Shown: positions 45,818-55,269, counted from the first letter of the stretch. The stretch is DNA of 64,000 bases from Chitinophaga sp. YR627 (GCF_900114995.1 NZ_FOUX01000004.1:992001-1056000); one strand, 5' to 3'. Numbers and translations: made by a program. The notes: generated by a model not told the origin, from the sequence alone.

Positions 45818-46717
45818 TCAAGCACTTGCGCGGGAAGCTTCTTTAAACTCGGAAGGGGTCTGGTTGGTATATTTCTTAAAGAAGCGGCTGAAGTAGTGGG
45901 GATCTTCAAAGCCCAGTTTATAGGCAATCTCCTTGGCGGAGAGATCTGTATTATATAAATAACGCTGTGCTTCCAGGATAACCCGGTTGCGGATATGCTC
46001 TCCGGCAGTGACACCGGACAACTGTTTGCTGATCTCATTCAGTAAGACCGGCTTGATATACAGGATCGCAGCATAGTCAGACACATTTTTCAGTGTGACA
46101 TATTTCTCTTCGATCAGGTTTTTAAACTGCAGGAACAGGGAACTGTTATGTGTAGCATGTTGTTCCGGAGCGGCCAGCATACTGCTCCCCTTGATACGGG
46201 AGGCCAGTACCAGGAAGTAACGTAACAATCCATGGAAAGCAGTTTCATAGTCTGCTTCCTGCTGTTGCACCTCTTTCATCATCATATGCACTACCATCTC
46301 GAAGTCTTTTTCCTGCTCCGGATTGAGGGTAATGACGCTGCTGAACTGGTTATTAAAGAAGAGAGAGGAATTGATGCCCATCAGGGTAGCTGCCTGGTCT
46401 TTCAGACACATAAAAGCATCCTGGAAAGCGATCATATATCCTTCTATCCTGTCGCTGAATTCCATCTTATGCACCTGTCCCGGCGCCAGGAAGAACAGGG
46501 TATTCTTCTTTACGGCATGTGTGACGGTGTCAATGGTATTGATGAGTTGCCCTTTTTTGATCCAGTAAACGGTATAGAAATCATGTCTGTGGGGGATACC
46601 ATTGCTGGAAAAGAACCCGTCTCCCAGTTCGCAAAGTCCGGATACGACAAATTTCGGATCCGCCTGTGCGTACTTCGGCAAAGACACTATTTCTATATGT
46701 GCTCGTTTATCACTCAT
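45818..46717 (-). CDS. AraC family transcriptional regulator
   Basis: A 299-residue regulator with an N-terminal cupin-like ligand-binding domain (about 20-150, with GIPHRHDFYTVYWIKKGQ and LFFLAPGQVHKMEF) and a C-terminal pair of helix-turn-helix motifs (about 190-295), with the second signature SAKEIAYKLGFEDPHYFSRFFKKYTNQTPSEFK. Its start codon overlaps the scpA stop by four bases (ATGA), so it is translated from the scpA transcript. The target is unknown. Confidence 0.93.
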   Translation of the reverse strand: MSDKRAHIEIVSLPKYAQADPKFVVSGLCELGDGFFSSNGIPHRHDFYTVYWIKKGQLINTIDTVTHAVKKNTLFFLAPGQVHKMEFSDRIEGYMIAFQDAFMCLKDQAATLMGINSSLFFNNQFSSVITLNPEQEKDFEMVVHMMMKEVQQQEADYETAFHGLLRYFLVLASRIKGSSMLAAPEQHATHNSSLFLQFKNLIEEKYVTLKNVSDYAAILYIKPVLLNEISKQLSGVTAGEHIRNRVILEAQRYLYNTDLSAKEIAYKLGFEDPHYFSRFFKKYTNQTPSEFKEASRASA

Positions 46718-47496
46718 TCTAATGTACCGGCGACTTCTACTTCCCGGTCCTCAGGCTCAATGTAGTCAATTATAAAGTTATTCCTGCCTTCTCCCACCAT
46801 AATTCCCAGGTATTTCATCTGCACCAGTTCCAGCATCCCCAGGAACAGGAAGATGGCATGTACCCTGTCACGACAAAGGTCAAAGATCTTTTCAAAAGCG
46901 AGGGTCTTTTCTCTGGCTGCCAGGTCAATCATATATTCACGGGATTCCTCCATGGTGTATTCATATTTGTATACAACGTGCTGAGGCTTGTTTTCCCGCT
47001 GTTTGATCCTTTGCATCACCTTTTCAAAGGTCTGGGTCAGTTTGAACAGGGTCAGGGTCTGTATTTCAGTCCCTTCACTGGTCTCTTCCCCAATGCTGGC
47101 AAGTTCTTTCTTTATATTTCCGCGTTTGAGCTGCAACATACGCTCTGCCTCGCGTTCTGCGAGTTCAGCGGCGGCCTGCTTGAAACGCTTGTATTCCAAT
47201 ATCTTGTCGATCAGCTCCTGACGGGGATCTATCTCGATACCCTGTTCATCCAGTTCCTTACGGGGCAGCAGCATTTTAGCCTTGATACGCATCAGGGTGG
47301 ATACGAACAGGATAAATTCGCTGGCCAGCTCAATATTGAGCGATTCCAGGTGATGGATATAATCAAGGAAATCGTTGGTGATAGTAGTAATGGGGATATT
47401 ATAAATGTCCAGTTCGTCCCTTTCAATAAAGAAGAGGAGCAGGTCAAACGGCCCCTCAAACTGGGGTAATTTTATTTTGTAGGAGTTGTCATTCAT
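46714..47496 (-). CDS. scpA: Segregation and condensation protein A
   Basis: A 260-residue kleisin subunit of the Smc-ScpAB condensin. I start it at the ATG at 47494-47496, giving MNDNSYKIKLPQFEGPFDLL, the standard N-terminus; the extra upstream residues would be unusual. The family core LLLFFIERDELDIYNIPI (about 20-37), LNIELASEFILFVSTLMRIKAKMLLPR and the C-terminal winged helix (about 180-245) are all present. scpB is not adjacent; instead an AraC regulator overlaps its end by four bases. Confidence 0.93.
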   Translation of the reverse strand: MNDNSYKIKLPQFEGPFDLLLFFIERDELDIYNIPITTITNDFLDYIHHLESLNIELASEFILFVSTLMRIKAKMLLPRKELDEQGIEIDPRQELIDKILEYKRFKQAAAELAEREAERMLQLKRGNIKKELASIGEETSEGTEIQTLTLFKLTQTFEKVMQRIKQRENKPQHVVYKYEYTMEESREYMIDLAAREKTLAFEKIFDLCRDRVHAIFLFLGMLELVQMKYLGIMVGEGRNNFIIDYIEPEDREVEVAGTLE

Positions 47497-47590
47497 AATG
47501 TTATGTATGGCTTTCACTTGTATTTCAGCACCAAATGGCAACCGCATTTATCAAGTGAAAGCCATCAAAAATAACGAAAATTCCCGCTCA

Positions 47591-48541
47591 TCAGAATTTG
47601 GCGGTGAATCCGACCCCGATCACCTGTTTGACCTGCAATCTAGGGCCTAAAACGCCTGTTTTGGTATTTTCGAAAACACGCACATCGTCATCATAGATCA
47701 TATCCAGGGATATGTTTGCCGAGATGTACTTGTTCACCTGCAGGTTCAGGCTATTGGTCCAGAAGAGGTCAATATTCTCCGGGTTATTCTTGTAATTGGA
47801 GTACAGGTCCATCCTGGTCTTATAAACAATATTTTTTGCCAGTGTCTTTACCCAGTTCACCGTCAGGTAAGCACCCAGCTCACTTTTCACATGTTTGCCG
47901 GTATCTACGCCGAATGCAGCCTGCGCAGCCAGGCGATCGTCCATCACAACCACATAACGCGCAGTAACAGGAGAGAAGAATACGGACAGCTGATCACTGG
48001 GTTTATAGTCAAGACCCGGAGACAGCAGCACATATGCCGGAGAGAAGAAACGGGACACCAATGTAGGCTTCACAGAATCTACATTTGAATACAGGTAACC
48101 ATCGGTGAACTGTGTACGTAGATCCAGCAGGGCACTCAGATACAGGTTCTTTCCGATCTCGTAGCCATATTTTGTGGTGATACCGATACGATCATCACTT
48201 TTACGACCACCAAGACTGGTCGTATTAACGTAACCATATGCGAGGTCCAACACATTATCCCAGTTGTTTTTCCCCTTCTTATAAAATGCATACGCATTCA
48301 GATTGGATGCTACGGAGAAGGAGAATTTATCACCACCCGCAGCCCAGTTGGTAAGAGTTCCCTGATTAATGTTCAGGTTGAAGATGCCACCTTTTTTCCA
48401 TACGGCAGGTATGGTATCGGCAGCGTCTTTCTTGATTTTTCCGCTGGCTTCTTCTCTGGATGTTTTCATCCAGTCGCTTTGTGCGTGCAGCACCTGGAAG
48501 CATACCAAAAAGCAAATAATAGTCAGGACGGATGTTCTCAT
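47591..48541 (-). CDS. DUF3078 outer-membrane-type beta-barrel protein
   Basis: A 316-residue exported protein with a signal peptide to about residue 20 (LHAQ). After a short linker, WKKGGIFNLNINQGTLTNWAAGGDKFSFS is the DUF3078 signature region, and the rest (about 60-316) is built of alternating beta-strands with aromatic ends (VLDLAYGYV, YLSALLDLRTQF, YISANISLDMIYDDD), finishing in VGFTAKF. This suggests an outer-membrane barrel of unknown function. It lies upstream of scpA, 95 bases from the scpA ATG, and may share its transcript. Confidence 0.82.
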   Translation of the reverse strand: MRTSVLTIICFLVCFQVLHAQSDWMKTSREEASGKIKKDAADTIPAVWKKGGIFNLNINQGTLTNWAAGGDKFSFSVASNLNAYAFYKKGKNNWDNVLDLAYGYVNTTSLGGRKSDDRIGITTKYGYEIGKNLYLSALLDLRTQFTDGYLYSNVDSVKPTLVSRFFSPAYVLLSPGLDYKPSDQLSVFFSPVTARYVVVMDDRLAAQAAFGVDTGKHVKSELGAYLTVNWVKTLAKNIVYKTRMDLYSNYKNNPENIDLFWTNSLNLQVNKYISANISLDMIYDDDVRVFENTKTGVLGPRLQVKQVIGVGFTAKF

Positions 48542-48670
48542 CAGTGTAAAAAGTTGTTTAATGCTATGGATAATATGATTGCCGTTATATCGGCGTTACG
48601 AACATGCCGCGTCAATTGAACGCGGCCGCAAAGTTAGGAAACTAAAAGAGAATTTTTTCGGAGTTGGAAG

Positions 48671-48703
48671 AACGGCCGGATAACGGTTTACTATCCGGCC
48701 GTT
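48671..48703 (-). terminator. Terminator of mscL
   Basis: Perfect 12-bp arms AACGGCCGGATA and TATCCGGCCGTT around a 9-base loop, beginning seven bases after the mscL stop on the minus strand. The following U-run is poor. Confidence 0.65.
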
Positions 48704-48709
48704 ATGGGT

Positions 48710-49147
48710 TTATTTATTCTTCAGTGCGTCACGGATCTCCATGAGCAGCTTTTCTTCATTAGTTGGCGCTGGTGGGGCTGCTGGTGCTGCTTCTTTCTTC
48801 TTACGCATACTGTTCATGAATTTCACGAGCAGGAATATACAGAAGGCAATCAATATAAAATCAATGATACTCTGTACAAATGCACCATAGGCAAATACCG
48901 GTGCCCCCGCTTCCTTCGCCTTTTCCAGTGAAGGGAAATCGGTACCCTTACTTGTATTCAGCAACCAGAACTTATCTTTGAAATTAATACCGCCAGTAAC
49001 AATCCCCAACACTGGCATAAAGATATTATCAACCAGTGATGTGACGATCTTCTGAAATGCACCACCAATGATCACACCGACAGCCAGATCCATTACATTT
49101 CCTTTCGTGGCAAACTCTTTAAACTCTTTGAAGAAAGACATATACAA
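48710..49147 (-). CDS. mscL: Large-conductance mechanosensitive channel
   Basis: A 145-residue pentameric channel that opens under hypo-osmotic membrane tension. It shows the MscL N-terminal helix MSFFKEFKEFATKGNVMDLAVG (split by a glycine), TM1 DLAVGVIIGGAFQKIV with the gate, a periplasmic loop about 55-80, TM2 AYGAFVQSIIDFILIAFCIFLLV (about 90-113) and a charged C-terminal bundle (RKKEAAPAAP...EEKLLMEIRDALKN). The true start may be the third residue (MSFF). It is followed by its terminator. Confidence 0.95.
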   Translation of the reverse strand: MYMSFFKEFKEFATKGNVMDLAVGVIIGGAFQKIVTSLVDNIFMPVLGIVTGGINFKDKFWLLNTSKGTDFPSLEKAKEAGAPVFAYGAFVQSIIDFILIAFCIFLLVKFMNSMRKKKEAAPAAPPAPTNEEKLLMEIRDALKNK

Positions 49148-49220
49148 CTATTTTTTAAGGGTGAAGACAATCAGTTGCTAAGATAGTTATTATAAGTTAC
49201 AACATTCATTCACATGACAT

Positions 49221-49967
49221 TTACTGATCCAGGTTAGGATACTGCATTTCAAACGAACGCAGTGTATCCCTCAACGTTTGTGCCACCACATATTCCTTGT
49301 ACCAGTTTTTATCTGCCGGTACAATGTTCCATTTCACCTCGTTGCAATTTTCAATGGCATCTTCATACATCTTTCTGTAGTCCTTCCAGAGTTTGGCTTC
49401 TACAGAATCGCTCTTGTTGTACTTCCACATTTTACGCGGATCTTCCAGTCTTTCCTGTAATCGTTTTGACTGCTCTTCCTGCGAAATATGCAGATAGAAT
49501 TTAAGGATGGTAGTGTTGTTGTCTTCGCTTAACAAACGTTCAAAATTATTGATCGCCTGCATCCTTTTTTCCGCAGTTTTATCGTCTATCCATTTATGTA
49601 CCCGCTGTATAAGAATATCTTCATAATGAGAACGGTTAAACACCTGTATCATACCTTTTGCCGGTACATGCCGGTGAATACGCCACAGGAAATCATGCTC
49701 TTTTTCCTCGTCGGTTGGCCCTTTGAACGACTTTACGTTAACGCCCTGCGGATTCATATTTCCCAGTACCTTACGTATCAGGCCATCTTTACCGCTGGCG
49801 TCCATTCCCTGTAATACAATCAACACGGAGTGTTTATGTTCTGCATATAGCAGATTTTGTAATTCATCCAGTTCCTTGACGATCTCCTTGGTCATTAACT
49901 TGATAGCTTCCTTATCCATTCCATCGGGAGGGGTTGTACTGATATCTGATAATCTGATCTTACTCAT
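49221..49967 (-). CDS. ppk2: Polyphosphate kinase 2 (PPK2) family protein
   Basis: A 248-residue P-loop kinase that transfers phosphate between polyphosphate and nucleotides. The Walker A loop is GMDASGKDG at residues 54-62, the lid and Walker B region is FNRSHYEDIL (about 117-126), and the C-terminal YKEYVVAQTL and NWYKE segments are typical. One-domain length places it in class I or III. Its neighbour mscL (73 bases away) suggests an osmotic or energy stress link, an inference. Confidence 0.92.
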   Translation of the reverse strand: MSKIRLSDISTTPPDGMDKEAIKLMTKEIVKELDELQNLLYAEHKHSVLIVLQGMDASGKDGLIRKVLGNMNPQGVNVKSFKGPTDEEKEHDFLWRIHRHVPAKGMIQVFNRSHYEDILIQRVHKWIDDKTAEKRMQAINNFERLLSEDNNTTILKFYLHISQEEQSKRLQERLEDPRKMWKYNKSDSVEAKLWKDYRKMYEDAIENCNEVKWNIVPADKNWYKEYVVAQTLRDTLRSFEMQYPNLDQ

Positions 49968-50087
49968 GCTGAAAGGGTTAGTTCATGTATTTGTAACAAA
50001 ATACAATCCGAAGTGTTGCGGTAGCACGAAATTCTACTCATCTGTGTACCAAAATATTCGGACCTTGCATGCTTAAATCAACCGCTT

Positions 50088-50957
50088 GTGAACAACCGTG
50101 CCATTCACTGGAGCATTTTCCTTCTTTTATCACTCACCTGGGGTAGCTCCTTCATTCTGATGAAAATCGGTCTGCAGGCTCTTTCACCATATCAGGTAGC
50201 CAGCCTACGCCTGCTTAGCGCCGGTATTGCCCTGCTGCCTTTCTTTATAAAATTCATCCGTCAGACGCCGCTGAACAAGATACCGATGATTATCCTGTCA
50301 GGTATTCTGGGCAATCTTCTGCCGGCATATCTGTTCTGTATCGCAGAAACGCGTATAGACAGTGCGCTGGCTGGTATACTGAACAGTCTTGTACCATTGA
50401 TGTCATTGCTGGCAGGCTTTTTCCTGTTTCGCGCCCCTATTGTAAAGCAGCAGCTGCTGGGTATCTGTGTGGGATTGCTGGGAGTAGTCATGCTGTTTGC
50501 CGTGAAAGGGGTGGATGCCGGCTACTGGTATTATGGCCTCTGGATCGTGGTAGCCACCATCTGTTATGGGCTAAATATTGCATTGGTGCACCATCACCTG
50601 AAGGGGTATAGCTCCCTGCAACTGGGGTCCATTGCGCTTTTCTTCTGTGCTGTTTTCGCCCTGCCGGTACTGATCTTCAGTGGCTTTTTTGGCATCCTCT
50701 CAGGGCCATCTATTCCATGGAGCTCTCTGGCAGCGAGTGTAACACTGGGTATCCTGGGTAGTGGTGTTGCGTCTGTATTATTCTATATCCTGATCAATAA
50801 GGCCGGGGCTATGTTTGCCTCGATGGTGACCTATGCCTTACCGGTAGTCGCTATTGGCTGGGGCCTGGTAGCAGGAGAGCAGATCTCCTGGTTACAGGTA
50901 CTTTGTCTTGGTATCATTCTGGCCAGTGTATATACTGTCAATAAAGCAAAACGCTGA
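50088..50957 (+). CDS. EamA/DMT family transporter
   Basis: A 289-residue inner-membrane protein with ten predicted transmembrane helices in two EamA repeats (LLLSLTWGSSFILMKIGLQAL opens the first, WYYGLWIVVATICYGLNIALVHH the second). Members export amino acids, metabolites or drugs; the substrate cannot be read. It starts on the plus strand and its stop lies inside the bidirectional terminator with frr. Confidence 0.9.
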   Translation: MNNRAIHWSIFLLLSLTWGSSFILMKIGLQALSPYQVASLRLLSAGIALLPFFIKFIRQTPLNKIPMIILSGILGNLLPAYLFCIAETRIDSALAGILNSLVPLMSLLAGFFLFRAPIVKQQLLGICVGLLGVVMLFAVKGVDAGYWYYGLWIVVATICYGLNIALVHHHLKGYSSLQLGSIALFFCAVFALPVLIFSGFFGILSGPSIPWSSLAASVTLGILGSGVASVLFYILINKAGAMFASMVTYALPVVAIGWGLVAGEQISWLQVLCLGIILASVYTVNKAKR

Positions 50958-50976
50958 CCCATCGGATCAGCGTTTT
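50948..50976. terminator. Bidirectional terminator between eamA and frr
   Basis: Perfect 10-bp arms AAAACGCTGA and TCAGCGTTTT with an inner CC/GG pair; the left arm includes the eamA stop codon. U-rich sequence follows in the plus direction and TTTGC TTTA in the minus. Confidence 0.7.
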
Positions 50977-51009
50977 GCCTGCATCTTATATATAATAAGT
51001 GCTGTCCCG

Positions 51010-51573
51010 TTAGATAACCATGATATCTTTCTCTTTCTGAGCAGTGTGTTTATCTACCAGTTCAATATGTTTGTTGGTCAGGTTCTGTACGTCTGCTTCA
51101 GCATCTTTCGCAGTATCTTCGCTCAGACCATCTTTCTGCAGTTTCTTGATACCTTCGATCGCATCTCTGCGAATATTTCTGATCGCAACTTTTGCCTGCT
51201 CACCTTCGTTCAATGCACGTTTTACAAACTCTTTTCTTCTCTCTTCGGTCAGTGGTGGCAGGAACATGCGGATGATGATACCGTCATTCTGTGGATTAAT
51301 ACCAATGTTAGAGGCGATGATAGCCCTTTCAATTGGCTGGAGCATATTTTTTTCCCATGGCTGAACTGTCAGGGTACGGGCGTCTGCCACGGTGATATTA
51401 GCTACCTGCGCGAGGGGAGTAGGAGAACCATAGTAGTCTACCGTGATTCCGTCCAGTATCTGCGGATTGGCTTTACCGGCCCTGATCTTGGTAAGTTCCG
51501 ATTCCAGGTGTCCGATAGCCTTACGCATGGTTGCGGTGGCATCTTCTATTATTAACGTTAGATCATCTTGCAT
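51010..51573 (-). CDS. frr: Ribosome recycling factor
   Basis: A 187-residue tRNA-shaped protein that, with EF-G, splits post-termination ribosomes. The signature segments are AIGHLESELTKIRAGKANPQILDGITVDYYG (in pieces), TLTVQPWEKNMLQPIERAI, NDGIIIRMFLPPLTEERRKEF and the C-terminal helix ending in HTAQKEKDIM. Length is the family standard. pyrH is not adjacent in this window. Confidence 0.96.
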   Translation of the reverse strand: MQDDLTLIIEDATATMRKAIGHLESELTKIRAGKANPQILDGITVDYYGSPTPLAQVANITVADARTLTVQPWEKNMLQPIERAIIASNIGINPQNDGIIIRMFLPPLTEERRKEFVKRALNEGEQAKVAIRNIRRDAIEGIKKLQKDGLSEDTAKDAEADVQNLTNKHIELVDKHTAQKEKDIMVI

Positions 51574-51674
51574 AGCAAAAAATAATTAAGTGCCTGCAAA
51601 CCTACAGGATTTATCTGAATTTGGAAAGGGGGAACGGAGGGGAAGGTCCCGGTACAGGATGACCGGGCCTGAAA

Positions 51675-52829
51675 TTATTTGTCCTGAAGGATACCCTTTG
51701 TATTTACGCGAAGGATCTTTGGATGGTTAATAGCAGCCTGCGCTTCATTTGCCGCATCACTGATAGCAGAAACCGCCAGTGCACGCAACATTGCCTCTTT
51801 TCTTTTTTTCATCTGGTACAGTACACCAGTCAGCAGCAGGGCAGACCCAAGGATCACGCTTAACAGATACGCAGAACCAATATTCTGTAATGCGAATGCT
51901 AATACGATATAACCAGCATTGATGGATACCATTACCACGGTCGTCTGTCTGTGGGTCAGACCCAGTTCCAGGAAATAGTGGTGGATGTGGTTACGGTCAG
52001 CCGAAAAAGGAGACCTTCCATGCATCATACGGATCGCAAAAACACGTAATGTATCGAACAGTGGCATTATCAGAATTGCAATAGCCACAATAGGAACAGC
52101 GTTTACAGGCAGTTTTCCTGCAGGATTACCTGCCACATCGATGAACTTGATCACCAGGATCGCATTCACCAGTCCAACCATCAGGGAACCGGTATCGCCC
52201 ATGAAGATGCGGGCAGGAGAAATATTGTAGATCAGGAATGCAGCCAGACCACCGGACATTGCAAAACCCATTACCGCATACAGCAATTCGCCGGTATACA
52301 GAAAATAGGTACCCAGTACACCGGATACCAGCATGCCGATACTACCCGCCAGACCGTCGATACCATCTATCAGGTTGAATGCATTGATGATTACCAGGAA
52401 TGTAAAATAGGTAAGCATCAGGCTGATGTAAGGAGGCAGGGCTTCGATTCCCATGATACCATACATACTATTGATCTGTAAATTACCGAGGTATATAACA
52501 GCAAAAGAGGCCATCAGCTGGCCAATTAGTTTCTTTAATGGAGAAAGACCTACGATATCGTCTTTCATACCAACCATAAAAATAACTATAAAAGCTGCGA
52601 CCATGTACTGAAATGGAGAATCGGCAAACCCTGGTACGCATACCGCGGAAGCCATCACAAATCCAGAAAAGAAACCTATACCCCCTAAAGTTGGTATACG
52701 CGCCTTGTGAGATTTTCTTTCGTCCGGTTCGTCATAAAGATGTTTCAACTCTGCAACCCTGATCAGTACGGGGATTGCAAAATAGGTTATAACAAAACTC
52801 AGGACAGTCGCAATTAAAACATTCTCCAT
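51675..52829 (-). CDS. MraY/WecA-like undecaprenyl-phosphate sugar-1-phosphate transferase
   Basis: A 384-residue multi-span membrane enzyme (about 10-11 helices) of the glycosyltransferase-4 family that moves a sugar-1-phosphate onto undecaprenyl phosphate. Motifs visible: KARIPTLGGIGFFSGF, MVGMKDDIVGLSP, INAFNLIDGIDGLAG and the catalytic loop ARIFMGDTGSLMVG, then GRSPFSADRNHIHHY. This motif set is closer to WecA/TagO (GlcNAc-1-phosphate, polysaccharide or teichoic-like pathways) than to MraY. It has its own promoter element at 52852. Confidence 0.92.
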   Translation of the reverse strand: MENVLIATVLSFVITYFAIPVLIRVAELKHLYDEPDERKSHKARIPTLGGIGFFSGFVMASAVCVPGFADSPFQYMVAAFIVIFMVGMKDDIVGLSPLKKLIGQLMASFAVIYLGNLQINSMYGIMGIEALPPYISLMLTYFTFLVIINAFNLIDGIDGLAGSIGMLVSGVLGTYFLYTGELLYAVMGFAMSGGLAAFLIYNISPARIFMGDTGSLMVGLVNAILVIKFIDVAGNPAGKLPVNAVPIVAIAILIMPLFDTLRVFAIRMMHGRSPFSADRNHIHHYFLELGLTHRQTTVVMVSINAGYIVLAFALQNIGSAYLLSVILGSALLLTGVLYQMKKRKEAMLRALAVSAISDAANEAQAAINHPKILRVNTKGILQDK

Positions 52830-52851
52830 ATTGGGAGGGGCTTGATTATTA

Positions 52852-52859
52852 CAAAGATA
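52852..52859 (-). promoter_or_regulatory. -7 element upstream of the MraY/WecA-like gene
   Basis: TATCTTTG on the minus strand, 22 bases before the ATG, an exact match to the consensus -7 element. The -33 is not clear (a TTTTTG lies 24 bases upstream, too far for the usual spacing). Confidence 0.5.
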
Positions 52860-53004
52860 TTAATTTCAATCAAATGTGTATCACAAAAATAGGAAATTAA
52901 AAAGAATTGAGTCTTAGTCACTAAAAACTATTAGCTTAGAGACCAAATATGCCAGATTCTATCTAAATTCTATTAATTTAGCAATCTCAAAATTTGCAAT
53001 TATC

Positions 53005-53847
53005 ATGCCTCAGTTGAAAGACATAGCAACACAAATAAGACGGGATATAGTTCGTATGGTGCATGGCTGCCAAAGCGGCCATCCAGGCGGTTCTTTAGGA
53101 TGTGCAGATTTCTTTACTGCGCTCTATTTCAAAATAATGCAGCATAAGCCGCAGCCTTTTGAAATGGATGGTTTAGATCAGGACCTGTTTTTCCTCTCCA
53201 ACGGGCACATTTCTCCGGTATTCTACAGCACTTTAGCCCACGCAGGCTATTTTGACAAGTCAGAACTGGCCACTTTCCGCAAACTCAATTCCCGTCTTCA
53301 GGGTCACCCGACTACACACGAACACCTTCCAGGTATCAGGGTAGCATCAGGTTCCCTCGGTCAGGGTATGAGCGTAGCTATCGGTGCTGCACTCTCCAAG
53401 AAATTAAATAATGACGATCGTCTGGTATTCTCCCTCCATGGTGATGGTGAACTGGAAGAAGGTCAGAACTGGGAAGCGATCATGTTCGCTCCTCACCATA
53501 AAGTTGACAACCTGATCGTAACAGTAGACTGGAATGGTCAGCAGATCGATGGTACCGTTGAACAGGTAGGCGGTCTGGGTGACCTTGAACCTAAATTTGC
53601 ATCTTTCGGTTGGAAAGTATTGCACATGGACGGTAACAACATGGATGAAGTGGTAGCTACACTGGAAAAGGCAGTTAGCCTGACCGGTCAGGGCCAGCCA
53701 ATCGTAATCCTGATGAAAACTGTAATGGGTAAAGGTGTTGACTTCATGGAAGGCCACCACGAATGGCACGGTATTGCACCAAGCGACGAGCAGCTTGCTA
53801 AAGCGCTGGAGCAGTTACCGGAACCAGCAGAACTGGGGGACTACTAG
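53005..53847 (+). CDS. Transketolase, N-terminal (TPP-binding) subunit
   Basis: A 280-residue protein equal to the first domain of transketolase, the split form known from many Bacteroidota. It has GHPGGSLGCADFFTALYF (about 27-44), SNGHISPVFYSTLAH, the TPP motif GDGELEEG...NGQQIDG (about 148-180) and MGKGVDFME...HEWHGIAPS near the end. The second half (the transketolase-C part) is not encoded downstream: a terminator follows and the next gene is on the other strand. The partner must lie elsewhere in the genome. Confidence 0.94.
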   Translation: MPQLKDIATQIRRDIVRMVHGCQSGHPGGSLGCADFFTALYFKIMQHKPQPFEMDGLDQDLFFLSNGHISPVFYSTLAHAGYFDKSELATFRKLNSRLQGHPTTHEHLPGIRVASGSLGQGMSVAIGAALSKKLNNDDRLVFSLHGDGELEEGQNWEAIMFAPHHKVDNLIVTVDWNGQQIDGTVEQVGGLGDLEPKFASFGWKVLHMDGNNMDEVVATLEKAVSLTGQGQPIVILMKTVMGKGVDFMEGHHEWHGIAPSDEQLAKALEQLPEPAELGDY

Positions 53848-53921
53848 TCTGCAAGAATCTGGCAATTACGAATGATAGATCAATGTGGTCTGCATAACAC
53901 CACTAAAGACTTCGAATAAAT

Positions 53922-53960
53922 AAAAGAGGCGGTCCCTTATGGTGATCGCCTCTTTTATTT
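53922..53960 (+). terminator. Terminator of the transketolase gene
   Basis: Arms AAAAGAGGCGGTC and GATCGCCTCTTTT (one mismatch) with a 9-base loop, followed by ATTT. Confidence 0.75.
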
Positions 53961-53976
53961 ATTACCCGGACATAAA

Positions 53977-54002
53977 AAAGCCCCCGTCATCCGGAGGCTT
54001 TC
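53977..54002 (-). terminator. Terminator of the LolC-like gene
   Basis: On the minus strand AAAGCCTCCGG/CGGGGGCTTT with a G-U pair and short loop, followed by TTTTTATG. The mismatch is a G-U pair only on the minus strand, so it serves the gene ending at 54028. Confidence 0.7.
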
Positions 54003-54027
54003 TCATATGATGATATGATACTGATCG

Positions 54028-55257
54028 TCAGGTTGCTTTTAATTCAATACCCTGTTTCCCTGCTCTTCTGGCCGGATACCAGCTGGCTGCTCCGCCAATG
54101 ACAATGATCGTCACGCTCACCAGGATGAAGTCTGAAATATGCATACTCACCGGATAGGCATTCACCAGAAAAGAATCCTCCTCCAGTTTGATCAGACCGA
54201 AATGCTGCTGTAGCAGGCAAAATCCGATACTGATACCAAATCCGATAACGGTACCGATCGCCGCAATGATCATTCCTTCTGCCAGGAATATACGGGTGAT
54301 CAGTCCCGGACGGGCGCCCATTGCCTTCAGGATCGTAATATCCTTTTGCTTTTCCATCACCAGCATGTACAGACTACCGATCATATTAAAAGCCGCGATC
54401 ACAAGTATAAAACTCATGATCACATATACCGCCCATTTTTCCGTCTGCATAATGGCATACAAAGCCTGATTCTGTTCGTAGCGGGTCTGGAGATTATAGT
54501 TAGTACCCAGTACTTCCTGCAACCGGCGTTTCAGCACATTGTCATCCAGTCCTGGGCTAGCCTTTACCTCCAGCGCTGACATTTCATCTTCATTCATGCC
54601 AAGCAGTCCGCGCATGAACGCAATATTGGTAATGACATATTTGCTGTTGAACTCCTGCTGAATTGCGAAAGAACCGGCCGGATACAGAATGCCGCTTCCA
54701 AGAGCATCTTCCGGTGTGGTGACACTGCTGACGTTCCTTCGCGGCAGATATACGCTGACGGGGGTCAGGTCTCTGTCCACATCCACACCCAGTGCCATTT
54801 CAAGCTCAATGCCCAGCACAGCCGTATAGCCGTCCTGCTCATTGCCGGTGTCAAACTTACCTCGGGATATACTTTTATCGACCGCAGCCACTTTATTGTA
54901 GTTACTGTCTACGCCCTTCAGGATAGCGATCGTCTGATCTCCCTGTCCGTAGCGCAATACCGCCTTTTCCTCTATCACTTCCGTCATATAGGCAACCCCT
55001 TTCACACCGGCAATCTGTTTCAATTGCGCCGGCGTGAGGGTAATACTTTTTCCACTTACTGCACTGATTTTTACAGAGGGATAGAAAGTAGAGTATAAGG
55101 ATTTCACCAGTCCTTCAAATCCGTTGAAAACGCTGAGAATGACAATCAGCGCGCCTGCACCCACCGCAATAGCCGAAACACTTACCCAGGCAATGATATT
55201 GATGGCATTGGTACTTTTTTTTGCCCTGAAATAACGGGATGCGAACTGCCAGATCAA
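54028..55257 (-). CDS. FtsX/LolC-like ABC transporter permease
   Basis: A 409-residue inner-membrane permease with four transmembrane helices: one N-terminal (about 21-45, IIAWVSVSAIAVGAGALIVILSVF) and three near the C-terminus (about 275-400), separated by a large periplasmic domain with an MacB-PCD-like fold (about 50-250). The pattern is that of LolC/LolE, which extract lipoproteins for transport to the outer membrane. No LolD-type ATPase is adjacent. It lies 12 bases downstream of rbfA. Confidence 0.88.
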   Translation of the reverse strand: MIWQFASRYFRAKKSTNAINIIAWVSVSAIAVGAGALIVILSVFNGFEGLVKSLYSTFYPSVKISAVSGKSITLTPAQLKQIAGVKGVAYMTEVIEEKAVLRYGQGDQTIAILKGVDSNYNKVAAVDKSISRGKFDTGNEQDGYTAVLGIELEMALGVDVDRDLTPVSVYLPRRNVSSVTTPEDALGSGILYPAGSFAIQQEFNSKYVITNIAFMRGLLGMNEDEMSALEVKASPGLDDNVLKRRLQEVLGTNYNLQTRYEQNQALYAIMQTEKWAVYVIMSFILVIAAFNMIGSLYMLVMEKQKDITILKAMGARPGLITRIFLAEGMIIAAIGTVIGFGISIGFCLLQQHFGLIKLEEDSFLVNAYPVSMHISDFILVSVTIIVIGGAASWYPARRAGKQGIELKAT

Positions 55258-55269
55258 AGTGAAGCTATT

